Below, piece after piece: positions 8,972-18,011 of a DNA stretch of 37,031 bases (position 1 is its first letter; each line of letters starts with the position of its first letter). A program made the position numbers and the translations under genes. The DNA lies in NCBI GenBank assembly GCA_050299435.1, contig JBNKVX010000032.1:1-37031 (forward strand), read 5' to 3'. Origin of the DNA: 1162T-S-0a-05 sp050299435 (GTDB taxonomy: Bacteria > Pseudomonadota > Gammaproteobacteria > Pseudomonadales > Cellvibrionaceae). Under the pieces are notes generated by a model, which had not been told where the DNA came from, did no database searches, and worked only from the letters and a program-made list of their open reading frames with translations.

Positions 8972-9515
8972 GACCAAAAAAACTTTACTGATTGTTTGTT
9001 TTACTGTTTCGCTCGTTGTGTTGGCCTTTGATCAATTGACGAAATACTGGGTTGTGAGTAGCTTTCAAGATGAGCAAGGTCGACCAATTTTGTATGAACA
9101 ATATGAAGTGACATCGTTTTTTAAAATCACTCGAAGACATAATTGTGGCGTGGCATTCAGTATGGGCTTTAAAAGTCAGTTTCATGATTGTCGCGATGTG
9201 GGTAAGCAGCGCTGGATATTGGCAGGATTTGTATTTGCTGTGAGTGTTGGGATTGCCATCTTTATCTTGCGAATTACTAAAGAGAAAAGCTGGGAAGCAT
9301 TGGGTCTTGCTTTTATATTGGGTGGTGCGCTTGGAAATTTATTTGATCGGGTCGTGTTTGGTTATGTTGTCGATTTCATCGTTGTTCATCACGAAGCGTG
9401 GCCCTGGCCCGAATTTCCATCGTTCAATATTGCTGATTCGGCAATTACCCTTGGTGCGGGGCTACTAATTATCGATATGTTGTTTATAAAAAATGAAACA
9501 AAGTCAGGAGAGTAG
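8958..9515 (+). CDS. lspA: Prolipoprotein signal peptidase (signal peptidase II)
   Basis: LspA is an inner-membrane aspartyl protease that cleaves lipoprotein signal peptides after lipid modification; BamD in this window is one probable substrate. Conserved positions are present: DQLTK near the N-terminus, N in HNCGVAFS, GNLFDR with the first catalytic Asp, and FNIADSAI with the second. Four hydrophobic segments can be seen. GTG 8958 is chosen because AAGG (8946-8949) is suitably spaced; it overlaps the end of ileS by 14 bases. At about 185 residues it is longer than the usual roughly 165, the extra residues lying before and after the HNCG motif (DEQGRPILYEQYE and GFKSQFHDCRDVGK). The family assignment is secure. 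Confidence 0.94.
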   Translation: MSLFKTKKTLLIVCFTVSLVVLAFDQLTKYWVVSSFQDEQGRPILYEQYEVTSFFKITRRHNCGVAFSMGFKSQFHDCRDVGKQRWILAGFVFAVSVGIAIFILRITKEKSWEALGLAFILGGALGNLFDRVVFGYVVDFIVVHHEAWPWPEFPSFNIADSAITLGAGLLIIDMLFIKNETKSGE

Positions 9516-9526
9516 ATTCCTTCGTT

Positions 9527-10474
9527 ATGGAAATTAAACTCGCCAATCCACGCGGCTTTTGTGCAGGTGTGGACCGTGCAATTGATATTGTTAATCGTGC
9601 GCTCGATGTTTTCGGTGCGCCTATTTATGTCAGGCATGAAGTGGTGCACAACAAATTTGTTGTGGAAAGTTTGCAGGAGCGCGGCGCGGTGTTTGTGGAC
9701 GAACTGGAAGATGTGCCGGACGATGTCATCGTTATTTTTAGTGCGCACGGTGTGAGTCAAGCGGTAAAAAACGAGGCAGCGCGCCGAAACTTAAAGGTTT
9801 TTGATGCAACCTGTCCCTTGGTCACCAAGGTGCACATTGAAGTTGCGAGATACAGCGGCGAAGGGCGAGAATGTATTTTGATCGGCCATAATGGACACCC
9901 CGAAGTTGAAGGCACCATGGGGCAGTATGATCGAAGTAATGGTGGCGACATCTACTTGGTTGAAAACGAAGGGGATGTTGAACACGTGCGGGTTCGCGAT
10001 GAAAAGCGCCTGAGTTATGTGACGCAAACTACCCTGTCGATGGACGATACCGCCAAGGTGATAGATTGTCTGCGTTCCAGATTTCCTGATATTCAGGGTC
10101 CTCGTAAAGACGATATTTGCTATGCCACTCAAAATCGACAAGATGCTGTAAAGCAATTGGCTCTGGAAAGTGACTTGGTTTTGGTGGTGGGATCCCCCAA
10201 TTCTTCAAACTCTAATCGCTTAAGAGAGTTGGCAGAGCGCTGCGGCGCACAGGCTTATCTCATTGACGGACCTGAAGACATCGATCCGCTTTGGGTAGAG
10301 GGTGTGAGAAAAATTGGTATTACAGCGGGTGCATCCGCACCGGAAGTCTTGGTGAAAGATGTGATAAATGGATTGCTCGCATTGGGGGCCGAAGCGCCGA
10401 TTGAAATGCAGGGTAAGGCAGAGAATATCAGCTTCTCATTACCAAAAGAGCTAAAGACACAAAGCGCGTCCTAG
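9527..10474 (+). CDS. ispH: 4-hydroxy-3-methylbut-2-enyl diphosphate reductase
   Basis: IspH is the last enzyme of the MEP isoprenoid pathway; its iron-sulfur cluster reduces HMBPP to IPP and DMAPP. The 315-residue product has all three cluster cysteines (C12 in NPRGFCAGV, C96 in DATCPLV, C198 in ICYATQNRQ) and the catalytic Glu in HPEVEGT (E126). SPNSSNSNRL near the C-terminus binds the substrate. It starts 11 bases after lspA. In Pseudomonas a small FkpB-type prolyl isomerase gene lies between lspA and ispH; there is no room for it here. Confidence 0.97.
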   Translation: MEIKLANPRGFCAGVDRAIDIVNRALDVFGAPIYVRHEVVHNKFVVESLQERGAVFVDELEDVPDDVIVIFSAHGVSQAVKNEAARRNLKVFDATCPLVTKVHIEVARYSGEGRECILIGHNGHPEVEGTMGQYDRSNGGDIYLVENEGDVEHVRVRDEKRLSYVTQTTLSMDDTAKVIDCLRSRFPDIQGPRKDDICYATQNRQDAVKQLALESDLVLVVGSPNSSNSNRLRELAERCGAQAYLIDGPEDIDPLWVEGVRKIGITAGASAPEVLVKDVINGLLALGAEAPIEMQGKAENISFSLPKELKTQSAS

Positions 10475-10681
10475 AGTTTGGAAATAAGCCGAAAAAAAGG
10501 CACTTAAGCCTTTGATTTAAATCGATTTGTTTGTCTTTAAATCGTGCACAATTTGCAAAAACTGTGTGACTTACTTCGCGCTTTTTGTCGCGTCTTTACG
10601 TCCGTTTATCCATTTATCGCGTTAACTGTCCAGCCATCCTGATTCAAACCTTTTGGAATAGATTTTTGGTATAACTGAATT
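10475..10681 (+). promoter_or_regulatory. Intergenic region before the minor-pilin operon; weak hairpin and possible promoter
   Basis: These 207 bases contain a weak hairpin soon after ispH (AAAGGC 10496-10501, GCCTTT 10508-10513), which could end some ispH transcripts but has no T run. There is an AT-rich palindrome ATTTAAAT, and a TATAAC hexamer at 10670-10675 that lies too close to the start codon to be a convincing -10. CCGTTTATC at 10602-10610 partly resembles the AlgR-type site CCGTTCGTC that controls the equivalent operon in Pseudomonas; this is speculative. No sigma-54 site (GG-N10-GC) stands out. Confidence 0.3.
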
Positions 10682-11230
10682 ATGAAGAATAAGACAAATC
10701 AAAATGTTAGGGGTTTTACCTTAATAGAATTGCTCATGGTGCTGGTAGTGGCATCGATACTTTTGATGTTTGCATTCCCTGGATTGCGCTCATTAGTGTT
10801 TTCACGTCAGTTGGTGGGCGAGGCAACAGATGTGGCCTCAGCATTATCGTTTGCGCGTGCCGAAGCAACCACCCGTGCCTTTAACGTCGTGATGTGTGCG
10901 AGCGATGATCGGGCGACTTGCAGTGGTGACAATAATTGGAGTACCGGGTGGATTATTTTTACAGATAAAGATGGCGACGGTGATCCGTCTACCGGAAGAT
11001 CCGAAATACTCAAGTCGTCCGGGAGTTTAAATGGGCAGGTCTCCATGACGGCAAACGTGAGTAGCCTGGCATTTGATTACACCGGGGCTTCACTTGCCGG
11101 TGCAGATGTCATTTTTCACCTGTGTGCAGAAAACGAGGCTGAGGCAGATACAGATTATGGGAAATCCAGATTGATTACGGTGAATCAGGTTGGGAGTGCA
11201 AATATTTCTATCGGAGATGCTTCGTGTTAG
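10682..11230 (+). CDS. Minor pseudopilin, GspH/FimT (FimU-like) family
   Basis: This is the first gene of the type IV pilus priming cluster. The 182-residue product has a prepilin leader ending in Gly (residues 1-11), cleaved before FTLIELLMVLVVASILL, with the required Glu at +5 and a hydrophobic helix. Behind it is a GspH-type body with paired cysteines (VVMCASDDRATC) and a C-terminal Cys. Its position before pilV is that of fimU in Pseudomonas, but the family alone cannot separate FimU from FimT. No clear ribosome-binding site precedes the ATG. Its end overlaps pilV by 7 bases. Confidence 0.85.
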   Translation: MKNKTNQNVRGFTLIELLMVLVVASILLMFAFPGLRSLVFSRQLVGEATDVASALSFARAEATTRAFNVVMCASDDRATCSGDNNWSTGWIIFTDKDGDGDPSTGRSEILKSSGSLNGQVSMTANVSSLAFDYTGASLAGADVIFHLCAENEAEADTDYGKSRLITVNQVGSANISIGDASC

Positions 11231-11745
11231 GAAAAGTTAAATTAGTTCAGTCTCATCGGGGTGTGGGTCTTATTGAAGTGTTGGTATCACTTTTTATTCT
11301 GGCTGTTGGCTTGCTGGGGGTGTTAGCCATGCAAGCAAACGGAATCAAGGGCAATCAGAAAGCGGGATTCTCGACTGATGCGCAAATCCTGGCATTGGAT
11401 ATGGCAAGCAGAATTCAAGCTTACAATGTTATCTCTGATGCTGCAGACGACGATGATTATGACAATATCGACATTCCCACAAACGGCGTGCCAGCTGATC
11501 CTGGTTGTGCTCTTGCCGGTTGTTCCAAGACGCAACAAGTTACATATGATGTTTTTCAATGGGGCACGGCTCTGAGTCAAAAATTACCGGGCGGAACGGG
11601 CACAGTTAAATATGGAGATGGCACCGACGCATTAAAATATATTGTTACAGTCATGTGGGATGGCAATCAGGATGGCTCTACCGGAACAGCCTGTAACGGC
11701 GCCGCTAATCAACTCACTTGTTTTAGTTTGGAGTTTAAGTTGTGA
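11224..11745 (+). CDS. pilV: Type IV pilus minor pilin PilV
   Basis: PilV belongs to the minor-pilin complex that primes pilus assembly at the inner membrane. The 173-residue product has a short leader (13 residues, ending in Gly), then VGLIEVLVSLFILAVGLLG with Glu at +5, and the PilV-typical AMQANGIKGNQKA. The start is GTG 11224, supported by GGAG at 11213-11216. It overlaps the previous gene by 7 bases and pilW by 4 (GTGA), which indicates translational coupling through the operon. Confidence 0.88.
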   Translation: MLGKVKLVQSHRGVGLIEVLVSLFILAVGLLGVLAMQANGIKGNQKAGFSTDAQILALDMASRIQAYNVISDAADDDDYDNIDIPTNGVPADPGCALAGCSKTQQVTYDVFQWGTALSQKLPGGTGTVKYGDGTDALKYIVTVMWDGNQDGSTGTACNGAANQLTCFSLEFKL

Positions 11746-12848
11746 CTTTTGAATTAAATAAAAAACAAAGGGGTGTAGGTTTAATCGAACTGATGGTTTC
11801 TATCACCATTGGTTTGTTTGTTCTGGCGGGAGTTATGCAACTGTATTTGACTTCGTCGCAAAATGTTTCGAGCTTCGAGGGCTCTTCGCGTATACAAGAA
11901 AATGCGCGTTATGCTTTTACGCGATTTGAACAAGATATTGGCATGGCCGGTAATATGGGTTGTTTTAGTAAGTCTGTAATTGGTAGCGCGGAAGGTTCTT
12001 CTTCACGAATAATCAACGTACTCGGAGAAGATTCTGGAGCAGGTGGCGTTTTTAGCTTCGATTATTTTATCAGCGGAGAAAACGACAACCAACCTGGCGC
12101 GGCTGGAGCTAATTCCAGCGATCGTTTGATTTTGAGGTATGCCAGTGCGGGTCAACGGTATCCAGTGGTCCAAATAAATGACGCGGCTCAAACACTTGAA
12201 GTGCAAGCCGGTGTTGTCGGTAGTATTAGTGACAACCAGGTGTTGATGCTTGGAGATTGTTCTAACACGGTTATTTTTTCGGCCAGTGATATTGATACAA
12301 CTAATAATCGCATTGAATATGCTGTTGGTACGGCTGACGGAAATGGAACACAATTTAATGCAAACCTGCCTGAGCCGCCGTTAACAGAAATTTTTACTGC
12401 TGTTAGTGATGTGAATGATTTGAAATCGGATGAACAGCGAGTATTTTTATTTGCGGGTAAATCTGGTGCCTTCGATTATAAGATTGGTACAAGTGCGGCC
12501 GGCACTGCAGCTGGATCGAGTTGTGATGCAGCGACCCCGGAATATTGTGCGCTATTTAGAAGTGGTGATGAAATTGTTGAGGGTGTCGAAGATTTGGATT
12601 TTGAATATGGATGGCTAGAGGGAAGCCCACCAGCTTTAAAATTTGTCAACGCCGCACAGGTGGATGCACAAGCCGATCCAGTGAATGCCTGGAAGAGTAT
12701 TGACCGTGTTCGCGTGACAGCGACATTTAACTCAATTAACAATGCGGTGACTAATGAGGGGGCAGGCTTGATTAAACGCACTTACAGTCGCGTTTTTGTT
12801 GTGCCCAATCAGTTACCGCTTGCGATGGATTTAGAAAATGCTTTGTAA
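11742..12848 (+). CDS. pilW: Type IV pilus minor pilin PilW
   Basis: The 368-residue product starts at GTG 11742 with GGAG at 11730-11733. It has a prepilin leader of 11 residues ending in Gly, then VGLIELMVSITIGLFVLAG, and the PilW-typical SRIQENARYAFTRFEQDIGMAG. In the family, PilW sits next to PilX in the priming complex below the PilY1 tip. The gene overlaps pilV by 4 bases and pilX by 11, so it is clearly one transcript. Confidence 0.9.
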   Translation: MTFELNKKQRGVGLIELMVSITIGLFVLAGVMQLYLTSSQNVSSFEGSSRIQENARYAFTRFEQDIGMAGNMGCFSKSVIGSAEGSSSRIINVLGEDSGAGGVFSFDYFISGENDNQPGAAGANSSDRLILRYASAGQRYPVVQINDAAQTLEVQAGVVGSISDNQVLMLGDCSNTVIFSASDIDTTNNRIEYAVGTADGNGTQFNANLPEPPLTEIFTAVSDVNDLKSDEQRVFLFAGKSGAFDYKIGTSAAGTAAGSSCDAATPEYCALFRSGDEIVEGVEDLDFEYGWLEGSPPALKFVNAAQVDAQADPVNAWKSIDRVRVTATFNSINNAVTNEGAGLIKRTYSRVFVVPNQLPLAMDLENAL

Positions 12849-13455
12849 GAAAGTGAAATCAAAAAATGTGTTGACTGCGTATCACCTTTCCCGGAAGCAG
12901 CAGTCAGGTGCGACGCTGTTGGTTGCACTTATTATTTTACTGGTGATGAGTATTATCGGTATTGCCAGTATGAAGGGTTCAACCTTGCAAGAAAGAATGG
13001 CCGGTAATGCGCGACAGAAAGCAGTGGCAACCAACGCTGCACAGCTTGCGATGAGAGAAGCGGAATTATGGTTGATCGCGAACATTGCTAACCCACCGGC
13101 CATACCAAATTTAAGTGCGTTTGACGGAAGTGCGGCCTTATTTTCGGCTTCTGCACGCACCGGGGCTTCAGCGCAACCCGTAGATTTTGATGTAACAGAT
13201 GAAGCGGCGTGGGCTAGTGAAGGTGTTCAATCCACCGCAATGAGCTCAGCCTTGGTGAGCACACAACCAAAATACATTATTGAATATCTTGGTCGTGATA
13301 AAGGTCCAGCGGCATCAGTTTCTTCTGGTGATAGGGAAGAAATATTTAATGTGCAAAACCAGGCCTATGTTTTTCGTATCACTGCGATTGGCTGGGGAAA
13401 AGATGCCAACATTGTTACAGTTTTGGAAAGTACTTATATCACGGGCATCAATTAA
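12838..13455 (+). CDS. pilX: Type IV pilus minor pilin PilX
   Basis: The 205-residue product has a 24-residue leader ending in Gly, then ATLLVALIILLVMSIIGIAS and the PilX signature LQERMAGNARQKAVA. The +5 position of the mature helix is Val instead of Glu, as in GspK and many PilX proteins, which fits a role at the top of the priming complex. The ATG at 12838 overlaps pilW by 11 bases and has only a weak ribosome-binding site (GGA 12827-12829), so coupling is likely. A slightly shorter product from an internal start is possible. Confidence 0.87.
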   Translation: MLCKKVKSKNVLTAYHLSRKQQSGATLLVALIILLVMSIIGIASMKGSTLQERMAGNARQKAVATNAAQLAMREAELWLIANIANPPAIPNLSAFDGSAALFSASARTGASAQPVDFDVTDEAAWASEGVQSTAMSSALVSTQPKYIIEYLGRDKGPAASVSSGDREEIFNVQNQAYVFRITAIGWGKDANIVTVLESTYITGIN

Positions 13456-13491
13456 AAGATGTGCGATACATATTGAGTTAGAGGCAAGATT

Positions 13492-16400
13492 ATGAACAGA
13501 GTAACTAATTTTAAATTTGCGCGAATAGTTTGCCTCGGCTTGTTTTTATTTTGGCTTCAAAGTGTTTACTCGGCGCCTGGTGTGCCCAGTGATATTCCGC
13601 TTTATTCCGGATCAGGTGCCACACCGAATGTTTTGTGGGTACTGGATGATTCACGCAGTATGGAAGGTGAAACCCTAAAACGCCGATCGGCTGATGACTC
13701 GTCTACCGGTTATCCGGCGACGGGATCTTGTGGTTTTGGAAGCCCTGAGTATGCGGATGGTTGTCCCATTGATCCAGTCGGTGATACCAAAACGGATTTG
13801 CTGCACGCTTGCGCTGGTTACAACACGATGGCTTATTTGCCATCAGTTACTTATACCCCATGGGTGGATCAATATGGGGTTGACTTCCCAATACATGACT
13901 TAACTGTCACCGGTAACAGCTTAACTAACGTGCCTGATTTGGATTTGTTTGGTGTACCTGCTGCACTCCCAATAAATTTGAGCTTGGCCTACTACATAGT
14001 TTGGAATGATGATGGTGATGGCGAATTTGATCGCGGAGAATGTTGGGAAGATATTGCAGCAGCTCACGATGCCCTTGACGATAGTTCCAGCCAGGATTCC
14101 GTTGATCATCGTGTGTTTGTGAGTTCCCTTTCGCTGACCGAACAACAAAATTACGTAAATTGGTATATGTATTACCGATCTCGAACTGCGGTAATGAAAG
14201 CCATATTGTCTCCCGTTTTTTTCAATGCAGATGACCGATTTGGACTCGCGACTATCAATAAAGACGAACCTGTGGCCACACAAATTGGCGAGATGACCAC
14301 GGCCGCCCACAAGCAAAATATCTTATCAAGACTTCTTCAGGTTGACGCAGACACGGGCTCGACACCGCTGGAATATGCGCTGGGCCAGGCAGGCAGATAC
14401 TATCACCAAAATGACTCGTTATCGCCAGATTTAGATTTTGTGCATCGATCAGGAGATACATTGGTAAACCCCATCATAGAAAGTTGTCAGGCTAATTACA
14501 CAATCATGGTGACTGACGGTTATGCCCGTAATGATACCAATGTGCCCTTGGGGAATGTTGATGGTGGAACAGACAATGGCTTTAATTTGGGCCCTTATGC
14601 AGATTCACTTTCAGACACCATCGCTGATGTTGCCATGTACTATTACAGTGCGGATCTGGATTCTCTTTTAGCTGACAATGTCACCAGCAACAATCCGCGA
14701 GATACTAATAATGCACAGCATATGGTGACTTACGCGCTTGCCTTCGGTGTTCAAGGAAATATTGATATTAGCCCTGTGATGGTAGGTGGAGTGCCAACAC
14801 CCCGACCGATCGCGGAAGCTTGGACTTCAGTCAGTAACAGTTGGCCAACGACGATCGGAATTAATGACCCAACAACGCTCGATGATTTGTATCATGCAAC
14901 TTTTAACGGAAGAGGAGAATTTTTTAGCTCCAGTGACCCCGTAGAATTACGCAGAGACATTCAAACTATTCTTGAATCCATTGCCAGTGCAAACGAAGGT
15001 ACTGCTGCCGCGCTGGGTGTGAATTCAACCAGTATCTCAACAGATTCCACTTTATTCCAGGCCTGGTTTTCTACCGAAGGTTGGACAGGGGAATTACGAG
15101 CCTACGACTACGCGAGTGGCGTACTGGGTTCGATAGACTGGGAAGCCAGTCAAGTCCTGGATGCACGCGATCTGACAGCTGCTGCTGCACCCGGTTTAGG
15201 CCCTCGTGTACTGCTCACTTACTCAAGCCCAGAAACAAGTGGTATTTTATTTGATGCTCCTGCCGATTACACAAGTCCAGCAACGGGTGAATTAAATGCT
15301 CAGCACATTGCAGATTTGGAATTAAACACCGCCGTAAATAATGCATTAACGACTACTGAAAAGCAGGCAGCACTGGAGAACTTAATTGACTGGTTCAAGG
15401 GTGATCGCACTAATGAGGGAACGATGTTTCGTCCCCGGGGAAGTCTGCTGGGTGATATTGTTTCTTCAAGCCCACAGTATGTGGGTGACTCCGCTGAAAA
15501 TTACCCCAACTATATAGAGGGCTCTGCAAATCCCTATTTTGATTATGTGAGCACTAAATCTTCCAAGACACCAGTTGTTTATGTTGGCAGTAATGATGGC
15601 ATGTTGCATGGCTTTAATGCCAACAACGGTCGTGAACTGTTTGCATATTTACCCGAAGCGCTATTTACCACACAAGCAAATCGCGGTTATCACTCTTTGG
15701 CTGAACTCGGTTATTCGCATGTTCCCTATGTTGATGGTACCGCTTCAGTAGCAGATGTATTTGTGAATTCAGCCTGGCGCACTTACTTGGTTGGAACATT
15801 AAATGGCGGTGGCAAAGGCATATTTGTCCTGGACGTTTCAAATCCCGTGACCAAAATAAGTGGTGCGCAAGCCACAGATATCGTGGTTGCTGAATTTACC
15901 CATGCAAACCTGGGGTATACCTATGCAAGAGCTCAAATTGGTCGATTAAATAACGGTAAGTGGGCGGCAATCTTTGGTAATGGTTACAACAATACGGGGC
16001 ATGGCCAAGCTTCATTGTTTATTTATTATCTTGATGGTAGTGGCTATGTAGAAATTCCAACAGGTGTTGGTTCGATTGTCAGCAGCGATTGTGAAGATCC
16101 TGGCAGTGACTGCAATGGTTTATCCGCGCCCAGCATTATTGATTTAAATAATGACGGCAATATTGATCGCGTTTACGCGGGCGACGTTCACGGTAATATG
16201 TGGGCATTTGATTTACTTGGTAGTAGTCCTGGTGCTTGGGGTATCGCGCACAACTCAGATCTCCCTTTATTTACTGCCTGCCGTGGAACCCTTCCGTGTG
16301 CCGTTGCAAACCGTCAGCCTATCACCAGTAAACCGGTTGTTGTCAGTCATAAAACCGAATTTAATAATGTTAATACTTATCCTAATTTGATGGTGTTGTT

Positions 16401-16980
16401 CGGCACAGGCCAATATTTAACTACAAGTGATCCCACTACAACAGCGACGGAATCCTTGTATGGAGTTTGGGATGCGGGTCCAGTTTATGGTGGTTTGGAT
16501 AAGTCGGATTTGGTGGGGCAAGCAATTACCCTTACAGCAACGACTGATATTAATGGAGACGCAATTAATATCAGGAATTTGACTACAAATACGGTTGATT
16601 ACGATGAGACCGCTTTGACTGATGGTTTTGGTTGGTACATTGATATGACCAGCGGTGAGCGAAATATTTTGACGCCGATCGTATCGGGCAATCATGTTGC
16701 ATTTGTCACTTCCATACCGGACACCGGGACCTGCCAAGGAGGCGGAAGTGGTTGGCTTATGTTGGTAAATATTTTATCCGGTAGAAGTCCGACGTTTAGT
16801 GTTTTTAATAATATCACTAATATTGCATCTGGAGTTCCCTTACAAAATCTGTCGGGCGGTATGATTACGCTTGGCGATAAATTTATTGGTGCAGATGCAG
16901 TGGGTAATATTGAACAAATTCAGTTCTCACTGGGTACGCCTCGAAGTGGACAGCGCTCCTCTTGGTCAATTGTGAAATAA
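13492..16980 (+). CDS. pilY1: PilY1 pilus-tip adhesin and assembly factor
   Basis: PilY1 is a large secreted protein that caps the minor-pilin complex and acts in adhesion and surface sensing. The 1162-residue product has a signal peptide (about 1-28). A von Willebrand A-like region begins with WVLDDSRSMEG (MIDAS-type DxSxS near residues 52-56). An acidic loop at about 172-180 (NDDGDGEFD) looks calcium-binding. The C-terminal PilY1 beta-propeller begins near 690 (YVGSNDGMLHGFN). It contains DLNNDGNIDRVYAGD (884-898), which matches the calcium site needed for pilus extension and retraction in Pseudomonas. I see no RGD motif. Good GAGG ribosome-binding site; pilY2 is not present downstream. Confidence 0.95.
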   Translation: MNRVTNFKFARIVCLGLFLFWLQSVYSAPGVPSDIPLYSGSGATPNVLWVLDDSRSMEGETLKRRSADDSSTGYPATGSCGFGSPEYADGCPIDPVGDTKTDLLHACAGYNTMAYLPSVTYTPWVDQYGVDFPIHDLTVTGNSLTNVPDLDLFGVPAALPINLSLAYYIVWNDDGDGEFDRGECWEDIAAAHDALDDSSSQDSVDHRVFVSSLSLTEQQNYVNWYMYYRSRTAVMKAILSPVFFNADDRFGLATINKDEPVATQIGEMTTAAHKQNILSRLLQVDADTGSTPLEYALGQAGRYYHQNDSLSPDLDFVHRSGDTLVNPIIESCQANYTIMVTDGYARNDTNVPLGNVDGGTDNGFNLGPYADSLSDTIADVAMYYYSADLDSLLADNVTSNNPRDTNNAQHMVTYALAFGVQGNIDISPVMVGGVPTPRPIAEAWTSVSNSWPTTIGINDPTTLDDLYHATFNGRGEFFSSSDPVELRRDIQTILESIASANEGTAAALGVNSTSISTDSTLFQAWFSTEGWTGELRAYDYASGVLGSIDWEASQVLDARDLTAAAAPGLGPRVLLTYSSPETSGILFDAPADYTSPATGELNAQHIADLELNTAVNNALTTTEKQAALENLIDWFKGDRTNEGTMFRPRGSLLGDIVSSSPQYVGDSAENYPNYIEGSANPYFDYVSTKSSKTPVVYVGSNDGMLHGFNANNGRELFAYLPEALFTTQANRGYHSLAELGYSHVPYVDGTASVADVFVNSAWRTYLVGTLNGGGKGIFVLDVSNPVTKISGAQATDIVVAEFTHANLGYTYARAQIGRLNNGKWAAIFGNGYNNTGHGQASLFIYYLDGSGYVEIPTGVGSIVSSDCEDPGSDCNGLSAPSIIDLNNDGNIDRVYAGDVHGNMWAFDLLGSSPGAWGIAHNSDLPLFTACRGTLPCAVANRQPITSKPVVVSHKTEFNNVNTYPNLMVLFGTGQYLTTSDPTTTATESLYGVWDAGPVYGGLDKSDLVGQAITLTATTDINGDAINIRNLTTNTVDYDETALTDGFGWYIDMTSGERNILTPIVSGNHVAFVTSIPDTGTCQGGGSGWLMLVNILSGRSPTFSVFNNITNIASGVPLQNLSGGMITLGDKFIGADAVGNIEQIQFSLGTPRSGQRSSWSIVK

Positions 16981-16996
16981 CACAAAGGAAAAACAA

Positions 16997-17455
16997 ATGA
17001 AATTTTTTCGTGGCTTCACATTGGTCGAGGTCTTGGTTGTTGTCACCATCCTGGGAGTATTGATAGCCTATGCCGTCCCGAATTACCTGGAGCAGGCACA
17101 ACGTGGAAGGCGTGCAGATGGCAAGGCCTTTATCATGGATATTTCGTCACGTTTAGAAAGGTTTTACACACAGTATTCTACTTATACGAATGTTGTGGTA
17201 GGTCCGGGTGGCTGTACGGGCTTGTCCTGTGGATTAAATTATTCAGTTAATGAAAGCTCAGAAGGCTTGTATTCAGCTGCTATTGCCTTGTTGCCGGCTG
17301 GTTGTAGCCCGGCTTTAGGGCCTGCATGCACCCGTTACACCATTACCATCACACCTTTTGGTGATGATTCAAAATGTACAACCTTGACGCTCGACAATAC
17401 CGGTGTCGAAGGTTATACCGGCAGTGCTACAGATGCACAATATTGTTGGCGCTAG
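16997..17455 (+). CDS. pilE: Type IV pilus minor pilin PilE
   Basis: The 152-residue product has a very short leader (6 residues, ending in Gly), then FTLVEVLVVVTILGVLIAYAVP with Glu at +5, and a helix ending YLEQAQRGRRADGKAF, typical of Pseudomonas PilE. The globular part has several cysteines (CTGLSC, GCSPALGPAC, KC and YCWR at the end) that may form disulfides. AAGGA at 16985-16989 is its ribosome-binding site. As last gene of the operon it converges on the minus-strand fimT after 13 bases; I see no terminator between them. Confidence 0.9.
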   Translation: MKFFRGFTLVEVLVVVTILGVLIAYAVPNYLEQAQRGRRADGKAFIMDISSRLERFYTQYSTYTNVVVGPGGCTGLSCGLNYSVNESSEGLYSAAIALLPAGCSPALGPACTRYTITITPFGDDSKCTTLTLDNTGVEGYTGSATDAQYCWR

Positions 17456-17468
17456 TTTTTAAAGGTAT

Positions 17469-18011
17469 TTAACACCCACTTTTTAATTCTTCAAGGGCTG
17501 CAATGCGCACACGGCCTGTGCGATAAACAATGACCTGAGATCTGTGATTGGGTTTTTTGCCGTCTTTAAAACAATAATAAATTCGTCCACTTTGAAATCC
17601 TGTAGTGCCATAGGGATTAAAGGCGAGATAACTTTTATTTCCGAAGGATTTCCAGTTTAGTGACTGATTGTTGTTGTTCATATCCATTACACGCAGCACA
17701 ACTTCCCCTTCATCTTTCACATTGTTTTTATTTAGATCTGCGAATATTAATAAAGAAGCGTTCCAGTTTCGTGTGGACGCACAGTGTTTTTGGTTGTCAG
17801 ATGGGCAAATTACCACGCTTTTACTCATATTGACGGCAGTACTTCGCGCGAAATTTAAAATGCCCATCAATTCATACACGGTATTTTTCCGCTGGGAATT
17901 TTCAATGGCAGTTGAAAATGCGGGTATACCGAAACCTAGGATAATGACAGAGATTGCCAGACAAATGATTAGTTCAAATAATGTAAATCCATTTTCATTG
18001 GTATGCTTCAT
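17469..18011 (-). CDS. fimT: Second GspH/FimT-family pseudopilin
   Basis: The 180-residue product has a leader of 7 residues ending in Gly, then FTLFELIICLAISVIILGFG with Glu at +5, and a GspH-like body (VVICPSDNQKHC, LLIFADLNKNN). It lies downstream of pilR on the same strand, the position of fimT in Pseudomonas, hence the symbol. The ATG at 18011 has GGGAG 6 bases upstream; the GTG at 18014 is too close to it. It is separated from pilR by about 170 bases, so it may have its own promoter, which I could not identify. Confidence 0.82.
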   Translation of the reverse strand: MKHTNENGFTLFELIICLAISVIILGFGIPAFSTAIENSQRKNTVYELMGILNFARSTAVNMSKSVVICPSDNQKHCASTRNWNASLLIFADLNKNNVKDEGEVVLRVMDMNNNNQSLNWKSFGNKSYLAFNPYGTTGFQSGRIYYCFKDGKKPNHRSQVIVYRTGRVRIAALEELKSGC

